A DNA stretch of 8,972 nt, taken from assembly GCA_020722645.1 (NCBI GenBank), contig DYKL01000128.1, positions 1 through 8,972 of the forward strand, read 5' to 3'. Made by a program: the position numbers and the translations under genes. The notes beneath the pieces are model-generated. The model made no database searches. It was given only the letters and a program-made list of their open reading frames with translations, and was not told the origin of the DNA. Source of the DNA: Acetofilamentum sp. (GTDB taxonomy: Bacteria; Bacteroidota; Bacteroidia; Bacteroidales; JAFGUD01). Below are positions 1 through 5,340 of this stretch, piece by piece. Position 1 is the stretch's first letter, and each line of letters begins with the position of its first letter.

Positions 1-120
1 TTAAAGATATTCTTGAACTTTTGAATGGTTTTGTCCAATTATGAGTTTTCTTTTTCGACTTTGCAATTATTATTGTCCGAAACCTTGTTCTGAAACTTTG
101 TCGTTCACGTTCTTATCCGC
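1..120. other. Intergenic stretch without a recognisable gene
   Basis: I see nothing supportable here. On the minus strand a frame reads 21 codons to a TAA at the very left edge, but an in-frame stop at 67-69 closes it upstream and it has no start codon. Together with 121-360 this makes a gene-free 360-bp stretch downstream of the minus-strand glycosyltransferase gene. Confidence 0.5.
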
Positions 121-285
121 TTTGCGTCATTACGACAACGAGGAACGAAGTGGGTAGTAATCTCAAACCCGAACCGGTTTTAACGAGTCAGCTACTTCGT
201 TCTTTGTAATGACGATTTGCTTCTTGCTTTTGCTTCGTACCTCGCAATGACGTGTACCTCGCAATGACGTTTGCCTCGCAGAGAC
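121..285. repeat. Degenerate interspersed palindromic repeat (GTCATTGCGAGG type)
   Basis: The plus-strand arm at 125-164 (CGTCATTACGACAACGAGG, then AACGAAGTG...AATCTC) is a diverged copy of the widespread bacterial intergenic motif GTCATTGCGAGGAACGAAGT...GCAATCTC. Reverse-oriented arms follow: 191-214 (GCTACTTCGTTCTTTGTAAT, then GACG), 232-252 (GCTTCGTACCTCGCAATGAC, then G) and a partial at 270-285. The 17-mer GTACCTCGCAATGACGT occurs twice in perfect tandem at 237-253 and 254-270. The arms could fold into a large hairpin. Base composition is richer in G and C than the flanks. I recognise the motif from memory of many genomes; whether it moves or has a function is not visible here. A 60-codon minus-strand frame across it (163-345) is not a credible gene. 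Confidence 0.75.
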
Positions 286-360
286 AAAAAGTCGGTTGAA
301 AAATGTCAGTTGCAAAACCTTCATTTTTTCGAATTTGTAATCCAAAAAAATTTTAACAAA

Positions 361-2550
361 TTATTCATTACCGGTTACTGAACAATAATAGTTATAAGCC
401 TGAACAGCCGGTGAATAGTTGTTTTCCGCCCCGATTTTAAAATATTTACAGGCTTCGTCAGTTTGTTCTAGTTGCAAATAACTCATACCAAGATAGTAAT
501 AAACATCATAAGATTTGAATTTCAGCTCGATAGCTTTATTAAAATCAGCGATTGCTTTTTGTGGTTCGTTTGTGTTATAGTATGCTAAACCTCTGTTATA
601 ATAAGTGTTTTCTGATTCTTCCAACTGTAAAGATAATGTATAATCTTTTATTGCGGCTTCGTAGTCTTTCAAAAAGGCGTAAGCTAATCCTCTGTTTGAA
701 TATGCCGTTGAATTTTCAGGGTGAAGTTGAATGGCACGGTTAAAATCTTCTATTGCCGATTCAAAATCTCCGGTTTTACCTTTTGAAATGCCTCTGTTTA
801 TAAATATTTCGTGGTTTTTGGGTTCGTAATTCAGAGCCATATTGTAATCATTTATCGCCATTTCAAAATTTCTAAGCCAGTCATAACAAGAACCTCTTTC
901 CTGATACGCTCTTACGAATGTCAAGTCTGTTGATATTGCTTTGTTAAAATCTTCTATTGCTGCGTAAACATAAGCAGTGTCATTAAATTCAAAACCCATT
1001 AATCTTTTTGCATAGCCTCTGTTGTAAAAAGCACTTGTGTAGTCAGGTTTAAGCTCGATTGCCCTGTCAAAGCATACTATTGATTTTTGGTTATATATTT
1101 TGAAGTTTTCGTAGTCGTAATCATCTTTGTAATCCGATGAAATTTGATTATAAACACTACCCAGATTATTTAAAGCAACTACGGCACCGGGTTGTTTCTC
1201 AATAACGTCTTCCCACAATGTCCGGCTGTCTTTCCATACTTGTATTCTGTAAATAGTAAGAACTGACAACAAAGCAATGTAAAGAACAAACATAGCTTGT
1301 GTAATTTTTATGTCAATTTTTTTAATTTTGGAAAGTAAATAAACAAACAAAAGATAAAAACCTATTGACGGTATATAAGCGTATCTGTCAGCATAAACTG
1401 CACTTCCGACAGGGATTAATTGTAAAAGCAAAAATATATTTACAACAAAAAAACCTATGCTGATGAATATGATTTTATCGGTTTTAAATGTTTTGATTGC
1501 TGCATAAACAGCAACAGCTACAACAATAAAGCCGGTCCAGAAATATGCCGGAATTGTTTGATTTACCAAATCTGTGTATGGATATATTGCCGAAAGCCTT
1601 ACAGGTAGAATAAGTTTTAAAATGTACATCATAAAACCCCAAGCTGCAACTCCTATTCTGCTTATTATTGGTGTTGTGTTTATTTCTTGAATTGCATTTC
1701 CGGCTTTTTGTGCTTCTATTGCAATGAGTCCGAACACGGCAGCGAGAATTATAAACGGCAATTTTTCCAAGATTACCTTTAATGATAATAATTTCCTGTC
1801 ATAGAAATAGTCTATCAAAAGCAAAGTAACTGATAATGAAACAGCTTGTCCTTTTGAAAGTAAACTTAAAACAAATAAAAGAAAAGAAATAATGTACAAA
1901 GTGATTTTTTTCTGCTCTGCATAAAGTGTATAAATATAGAGTGATGTAAGAAAAAAAGCAGTATATAGAACGTCTTTTCTTTCGGCTATCCACGAGACGC
2001 TTTCAACATGCATGGTGTGAATACCAAAAAGTAAAGCCGCAAAAAATGCTAATTTTTCATCTTTTACAAGTTTAAACAGTATAAAAAAGACTAATAATGT
2101 GTTGATTATATGTAAAATGATGTTTACAAGCTGAAATCCGAACGGTTTTGCTTTACCTTCTTCGTCTTTTTCGGCTAATGCGTAATTTACGTTGAGCGTA
2201 AGCATTGTAAGCGGGTGGTAATTGCCCATCCAGTAGCGATGCGACAGGTTATCAGATGTAAACATTTGTTTAACTGTTTCACCATCAAGGGGTTTTATTA
2301 ATGGATTTTCATCTACGTATTTTCCATCGTCCCAGTTTGTATAGTTATTCTGAAAAGTTATAAAATATACTCCAAACGTTACTAAAATTTGTATGGATAT
2401 ATAAAGTATTCTGTTTTTTTTGTCGGTTTTTGATATTAAACTTGTCGGCTTAAATTTGTTTGCTTCTTCTTTTACATTTAATTTTTTGTTAAATGTTTCC
2501 TTTTGTGGGTTAGTTGGTTTTTTCTTTCTATTTATTGAATTTCCTTGCAT
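361..2550 (-). CDS. TMTC-like GT-C membrane glycosyltransferase with C-terminal TPR repeats
   Basis: This 729-residue protein is probably an inner-membrane glycosyltransferase that uses a lipid-linked sugar and faces the periplasm. After a basic N-terminus, the first membrane helix (about 48-66) leads directly into NWDD at 72-75, the acidic pair expected in the first outer loop of GT-C/PMT-type enzymes. Then come HPLT (112-115), HTMHVESVSWIAERKD (178-193) and ADRYAYIPSIG (387-397), all hallmarks of the TMTC/DUF1736 O-mannosyltransferase-like group. About eleven membrane segments end near residue 434. From about 457 to the end there are roughly seven or eight TPR units (e.g. YNRGLAYYNTNEPQKAIADF). 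The frame extends to an ATG at 2652, but I prefer the internal ATG at 2550: the extra 34 residues do not look conserved, the 2550 start gives the usual basic leader plus helix, and a TATATTTG box lies at 2601-2608, inside the longer version. Acceptor and sugar are unknown. It lies downstream of, and in the same direction as, the secreted protein gene. Confidence 0.82.
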   Translation of the reverse strand: MQGNSINRKKKPTNPQKETFNKKLNVKEEANKFKPTSLISKTDKKNRILYISIQILVTFGVYFITFQNNYTNWDDGKYVDENPLIKPLDGETVKQMFTSDNLSHRYWMGNYHPLTMLTLNVNYALAEKDEEGKAKPFGFQLVNIILHIINTLLVFFILFKLVKDEKLAFFAALLFGIHTMHVESVSWIAERKDVLYTAFFLTSLYIYTLYAEQKKITLYIISFLLFVLSLLSKGQAVSLSVTLLLIDYFYDRKLLSLKVILEKLPFIILAAVFGLIAIEAQKAGNAIQEINTTPIISRIGVAAWGFMMYILKLILPVRLSAIYPYTDLVNQTIPAYFWTGFIVVAVAVYAAIKTFKTDKIIFISIGFFVVNIFLLLQLIPVGSAVYADRYAYIPSIGFYLLFVYLLSKIKKIDIKITQAMFVLYIALLSVLTIYRIQVWKDSRTLWEDVIEKQPGAVVALNNLGSVYNQISSDYKDDYDYENFKIYNQKSIVCFDRAIELKPDYTSAFYNRGYAKRLMGFEFNDTAYVYAAIEDFNKAISTDLTFVRAYQERGSCYDWLRNFEMAINDYNMALNYEPKNHEIFINRGISKGKTGDFESAIEDFNRAIQLHPENSTAYSNRGLAYAFLKDYEAAIKDYTLSLQLEESENTYYNRGLAYYNTNEPQKAIADFNKAIELKFKSYDVYYYLGMSYLQLEQTDEACKYFKIGAENNYSPAVQAYNYYCSVTGNE

Positions 2551-2600
2551 ATTTTTGTATTGATGAGTCAGGTCTAAAAAGTATAAACATTGAACTACAA

Positions 2601-2608
2601 CAAATATA
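2601..2608 (-). promoter_or_regulatory. Possible Bacteroidota -7 box for the glycosyltransferase gene
   Basis: Read on the minus strand this is TATATTTG, a perfect match to the Bacteroidota -7 consensus TAnnTTTG, about 50 bp before the ATG at 2550. No good TTTG-like -33 box lies 19-21 bp upstream (the bases there are TTAT/ATTA), so support is partial. If used, transcription would start inside the longer reading frame and would rule out the ATG at 2652. Confidence 0.35.
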
Positions 2609-2676
2609 AATAAATGATTATCAATAGTATAATGTTTTTTAAGAATTAACATTATTATTTGATAATCTTATCAACT

Positions 2677-2704
2677 GTACAGACGTTGCATGCAACGTCT
2701 CTAC
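2677..2704. repeat. Palindromic element, copy 1 (perfect 20-bp core)
   Basis: The core AGACGTTGCATGCAACGTCT at 2681-2700 is a perfect inverted repeat with no loop. Flanking GTAC and CTAC extend it to 28 bp with one mismatched pair. A near-identical copy lies at 5009-5032. It sits in the 133-235 bp between the two minus-strand genes and could form a cruciform or an RNA hairpin in the transcript. It is followed immediately by AACTTTA-type repeats, as copy 2 is. Confidence 0.85.
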
Positions 2705-2730
2705 AAACTTTATGAACTTTATAAACTAAA
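2704..2730. repeat. Short AACTTTANN repeat next to the palindrome
   Basis: Two units and a degenerate third (AACTTTATG, AACTTTATA, AACTAAACA) follow the palindrome. They belong to the same 9-bp family as the long array at 5190-5330, and the AACTAAA ending resembles the end of that array (ACTAAATTAT). Confidence 0.6.
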
Positions 2731-2785
2731 CACATTGATGCTACAAAAATATTGAATATGATAAATTATAAAAATTTTTTTTGAT

Positions 2786-3508
2786 TTATTTAAAATAAGT
2801 TGTCGTGTTACCGTCTGAATACCAGATAGTTGTTTGGTAATTGTTGATTAAATCTATTGTGATTTTTTCAATTTCAGATTTGTTAGTGTAATATACTGAC
2901 ATTGTTGAACTTTTTTCTTCTTTAATTATTTGAACTGTAAATGATTTGCTTTTCTTTGATGTGTATTGAAAATTGATTTCTTTTTCTGATATAGTAATTT
3001 CAACAGGTGTGTTTGTTGTGTTTATTTCTCCTTTGTTTACGTCAATTTTCATTTCTTTTGTACAACTGAAACTATTTACATCATTATTTGACGAACCGGA
3101 ATTATAAACGTTTTCAAAAACACCTTTTGTTGCTGTGATTTTATCTGTTGTTTTATTTTGATTTACGGCTTCAAAACTAAAATATCCGTTACAGACTCCG
3201 TTATTGAACAAATCAAATTTTATTGAACCTGTTTGTATTGAATACATTTCATCGTTGTAAAAAAAGTAAGATATTGTATCCGGAACGTATTCGTCTGATG
3301 TTGTTCCTTCAAAGCTCAGAAAAAGCATATCTGAATTTGAATTCATTGCAAAAATATTGATTCTGCCGCCTGAAATATTGTAATATGAATTAGTTGCTTC
3401 CCAGCTTGTTCCGTTTATATCTGCTTTAAATATGGAGTTGCCGCCAAAACTTAGGTTTATTATTGAAAATATTAAAACTGTTAGCAGTATTTGAACTTTT
3501 ATTTTCAT
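2786..3508 (-). CDS. Secreted hypothetical protein, DUF6252-like N-terminal part
   Basis: This is a 240-residue exported protein of unknown function. Residues 1-22 form a signal peptide (MKIKVQILLTVLIFSIINLS core) with no lipobox cysteine, so it is probably periplasmic or released, not a lipoprotein. Residues 26-40 (FKADINGTSWEATN) and 106-135 (GYFSFEA...TATKGVFENVY) follow the pattern of small Bacteroidota DUF6252-type proteins: an N-terminal 'NGxxWxA' strand and a later 'GxFSFxA...vtxGvFxnv' stretch. Residues about 148-240 are a further strand-rich segment I do not recognise, ending in TTIWYSDGNTTTYFK. Cysteines at 106 and 149 could form a disulfide outside the cytoplasm. The start at 3508 is supported by a well-placed promoter 30 bp upstream. 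The gene is divergent from the secreted coiled-coil gene at 3588 and lies upstream of the glycosyltransferase gene on the same strand. Confidence 0.75.
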   Translation of the reverse strand: MKIKVQILLTVLIFSIINLSFGGNSIFKADINGTSWEATNSYYNISGGRINIFAMNSNSDMLFLSFEGTTSDEYVPDTISYFFYNDEMYSIQTGSIKFDLFNNGVCNGYFSFEAVNQNKTTDKITATKGVFENVYNSGSSNNDVNSFSCTKEMKIDVNKGEINTTNTPVEITISEKEINFQYTSKKSKSFTVQIIKEEKSSTMSVYYTNKSEIEKITIDLINNYQTTIWYSDGNTTTYFK

Positions 3509-3533
3509 AAATTGTCGTTTTTAAAAAAAATTA

Positions 3534-3565
3534 TTTACAAATATACTCAGAATTTTATAAATTTG
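3534..3565 (+). promoter_or_regulatory. Promoter of the secreted coiled-coil gene (plus strand)
   Basis: TTTA (3534-3537), a 20-bp spacer and TAAATTTG (3558-3565) match TTTG-N19-21-TAnnTTTG with one change in the -33 box. The expected start point near 3572 leaves a leader of about 16 nt, AT-rich and without a Shine-Dalgarno sequence, before the ATG at 3588. It occupies almost the same bases as the minus-strand promoter; the inverted repeat TTTACAAAT-N18-ATTTGTAAA (3534-3569) contains the boxes of both. Confidence 0.6.
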
Positions 3566-3569
3566 TAAA
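3538..3569 (-). promoter_or_regulatory. Promoter of the secreted protein gene (minus strand)
   Basis: On the minus strand TTTA (3569-3566), a 20-bp spacer and TATATTTG (3545-3538) match the Bacteroidota promoter pattern TTTG-N19-21-TAnnTTTG with one change in the -33 box. The expected start point near 3531 would give a leader of about 23 nt before the ATG at 3508. Confidence 0.6.
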
Positions 3570-3587
3570 AATTAAAAATTAAAATAA

Positions 3588-4886
3588 ATGAAAAAATTAC
3601 TGTTAATATTCATTTTTGAGCTTTTAATCTTTAATGTTTTATTTTCAACCGAACCGCCAAGAGAACCTTTTGTTGTTCTGAGAATTAACGGGAAAGAGTA
3701 TCAGCCCGAGTCTGAAATAGAAGTGCGTCCGGGTGAGCGTTTGTCGGTAGTTGCTGTTATGATGGGCGGCAAAAGAGATTATTGTTCTGACCCTCATAAA
3801 TATGCTAATGTTGGGCAAACAACTACTATTACTTATCAAGGTGAGAACGGAATGTCTTTTTACATTGGAGATGGCACTTTTCGTGGTTCTTGGTCTTTGC
3901 AATCCGAAATCGCAACTTTCAAATCGGCTGATGAAGTGAAAATTACTCCTGTTTCTCAAAGTGAAACCATTAAAAATGAAGCTGTTATTGAGATTCCAAA
4001 GTCCGGCGTTTCTAAAGTATATTTAAAAGTTACTGTTAAAACTTCGTGGAAATACGAAAAAAACACACAAGCAGGATATTCCGAAGATTCCGAAGAAAAT
4101 GAAGGTACGAGCACTTTTTATTTTGTAATTGTTCAGGAAGAAGGTGTTTGGTATTCATCTGCTAATTTATCAGCAAAAGGCGAAGAAAATTTTTCGGTCA
4201 GAAATTCCCTTGATTATGTTCAAAAATCTTATGACGATATTTACAACAAGATTAAAAACAAAGATTTCAAAAATCTGGAAATGTACGTAAATAATCTAAA
4301 AACTACCATTTCTACATTAAAAAAGACAATAGATGACGAAAAAAAGAAAAACAAAAAGTTTCAGTGTGATGTTACTTTTATTGGTTTGCCTACTTCATTA
4401 ACTATGAATCATCTGAAAAATTTTGAAATTCTTTCAGCAAAATGGTTTGAAATGTATATGATTGCTCAAAGCAATGTGTCAAAAATCAATGAAATGCTTT
4501 TAGATGTTCAGATGGGATTGTCGTCAAATGTATTAAAATCTGTTTTTAAAAACTACATAAACTGGGGTACAAGTATTCCTACGAGTGCTCCCGATTTTTT
4601 GGTGTTATACGACCCAAACTCTACCCTTACAGCAGTTTCATTACCGGCGAAAGTAATGGAATGGTGGGAAGAAGCTAATAACGATGCTTCAATTCTTCAA
4701 AATCAGGTTCAAACGATTAAAATGTTATCCGAACTCCGTAAATTTTATTTGGACAGAATGACTCAAAGCGTCGAAGAAAGAAAACAAATTGAACTTTTGA
4801 TTGATGAATTGCAGCCCGTAAAAAATTTACACGAAGAACTTAAAATTTATTTCGCTTCTATTGGTTGGGCTAATGTTAAAATATAA
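3588..4886 (+). CDS. Secreted coiled-coil protein of unknown family
   Basis: I do not recognise this 432-residue protein. Residues 1-20 are a clear signal peptide (hydrophobic LLLIFIFELLIFNVLFS, then TEPP), without a lipobox. Residues about 27-185 are strand-rich and look like an Ig- or beta-sandwich-type region: VVLRINGKEY...VRPGERLSVVAVMMGG near the start, and VYLKVTVKTSWKY and STFYFVIVQEE near its end. Residues about 205-255 are a highly charged, lysine-rich helix (KNLEMYVNNLKTTISTLKKT) likely to form a coiled coil; 270-325 and 365-425 are also helical. Two cysteines (66, 260) are present. No catalytic motif stands out. The start is supported by a promoter-like pair and a leader of about 16 nt, and a hairpin terminator follows 9 nt after the stop, so it is probably transcribed alone. 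It lies next to the SrfB-like ATPase gene on the same strand, but 454 bp of repeat-rich DNA separates them, so a functional link is only a guess. Confidence 0.75.
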   Translation: MKKLLLIFIFELLIFNVLFSTEPPREPFVVLRINGKEYQPESEIEVRPGERLSVVAVMMGGKRDYCSDPHKYANVGQTTTITYQGENGMSFYIGDGTFRGSWSLQSEIATFKSADEVKITPVSQSETIKNEAVIEIPKSGVSKVYLKVTVKTSWKYEKNTQAGYSEDSEENEGTSTFYFVIVQEEGVWYSSANLSAKGEENFSVRNSLDYVQKSYDDIYNKIKNKDFKNLEMYVNNLKTTISTLKKTIDDEKKKNKKFQCDVTFIGLPTSLTMNHLKNFEILSAKWFEMYMIAQSNVSKINEMLLDVQMGLSSNVLKSVFKNYINWGTSIPTSAPDFLVLYDPNSTLTAVSLPAKVMEWWEEANNDASILQNQVQTIKMLSELRKFYLDRMTQSVEERKQIELLIDELQPVKNLHEELKIYFASIGWANVKI

Positions 4887-4894
4887 ACTGAATT

Positions 4895-4960
4895 ACTGAA
4901 TTTTATCAGACAAATGAAAAATTTATCCCGATAAAATTTCGGTTTTTGTTTTTTTTTATT
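4895..4960 (+). terminator. Bulged-hairpin intrinsic terminator
   Basis: ACTGAATTTTATC (4895-4907) pairs with GATAAAATTTCGGT (4930-4943), giving a 13-bp stem with one bulged T and one G-U pair. It is followed by TTTT, G and a run of nine T. It begins 9 nt after the stop codon at 4884-4886 and fits a terminator for the secreted coiled-coil gene. The loop of 22 nt is long, and a smaller CCGA/TCGG hairpin (4928-4942) is an alternative fold. Confidence 0.55.
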
Positions 4961-5008
4961 ATTTTTACCAAAATTTTATATAAACTGCTTAAAAACAGTA
5001 TTTTTAAA

Positions 5009-5032
5009 GTACAGACGTTGCATGCAATGTCT
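5009..5032. repeat. Palindromic element, copy 2
   Basis: GTAC followed by AGACGTTGCATGCAATGTCT repeats copy 1 (2677-2700) with a single C-to-T change at 5028. That base pairs with G5017, so a plus-strand transcript would keep a G-U pair while the minus strand would have an A-C mismatch. ATAAACTTT follows at once, again joining the palindrome to an AACTTT motif. Confidence 0.8.
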
Positions 5033-5087
5033 ATAAACTTTTTTAAGGCGTAAGCCAACAATATAGCAATTTACAATTTATATTTCA

Positions 5088-5261
5088 ATGTCGTTTATTA
5101 ACAAACTTTTCAAAGAATTGAAACATAAGTTTTCGTTGGAGACACCGAAAACAGCAAAAAATCGCATTTTGTCGGTATCTGCACTGACAAACTTTACAAA
5201 ATTTATAACTTTACAAACTTTAAGAACTTTACAAACTTTAAGAACTTTACAAACTTTATAA
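5088..5261 (+). CDS. Possible small protein whose C-terminus is encoded by the 9-bp array
   Basis: An open frame of 57 codons begins at the ATG at 5088 (MSFINKLFKELKHKFSLETP...) and ends at TAA 5259-5261. The first 33 or so residues are basic, probably helical and look like ordinary protein sequence. From about residue 34 the frame runs into the tandem array, whose 9-bp units read as the tripeptides TLQ and TLR (TLQTLRTLQTLRTLQTL) until the stop inside the array. An in-frame TAG at 5064-5066 closes the frame upstream. No clear promoter or ribosome site was found. It could be a small gene, the 5' remnant of a gene overrun by repeat, or chance. I do not recognise the N-terminal part. Confidence 0.3.
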   Translation: MSFINKLFKELKHKFSLETPKTAKNRILSVSALTNFTKFITLQTLRTLQTLRTLQTL

Positions 5262-5330
5262 CTTTACAAACTTTATAACTTTAAGAACTTTAAGAACTTT
5301 AAGAACTTTACAAACTTTATAAACTTTATA
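5190..5330. repeat. Tandem array of 9-bp AACTTTANN units
   Basis: I count 16 consecutive units: thirteen of 9 bp and three of 8 bp (at 5208, 5261 and 5278). Each short unit follows a unit ending in TATA. Unit ends vary between CA, AG and TA; the second unit is AAATTTATA. The array ends in AACTTTATA followed by ACTAAATTAT and then the ATG at 5341, so it fills the whole leader and likely promoter zone of the SrfB-like gene. Related units occur at 2704-2730. Units of identical short sequence are prone to slipped-strand length change. The spacing has no spacers and the units are far too short for CRISPR. Confidence 0.9.
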
Positions 5331-5340
5331 ACTAAATTAT

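Noticed and set aside
1..69. Possible 3' end of a minus-strand gene (ending ...QNHSKVQEYL and TAA at the left edge)
   Set aside because: An in-frame stop at 67-69 limits it to 21 codons with no start, and the residues match nothing I know.
163..345. A 60-codon minus-strand frame downstream of the glycosyltransferase gene
   Set aside because: It overlies the GTCATTGCGAGG-type repeat, its residues (e.g. RGTRHCEVRSKSKK) are simply that repeat translated, and no promoter or family match is visible.
3645..3959. Minus-strand 104-codon frame inside the secreted coiled-coil gene
   Set aside because: The plus-strand frame has a signal peptide, promoter and terminator; the antisense frame has none of these and a poor composition.
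4983..5005. Second hairpin (ACTG...CAGT followed by T) after the terminator at 4895-4960
   Set aside because: Only four base pairs around an A-rich loop; too weak to call.
5190..5330. CRISPR-like array
   Set aside because: The units are 8-9 bp, directly abutting, with no spacers and no cas genes.
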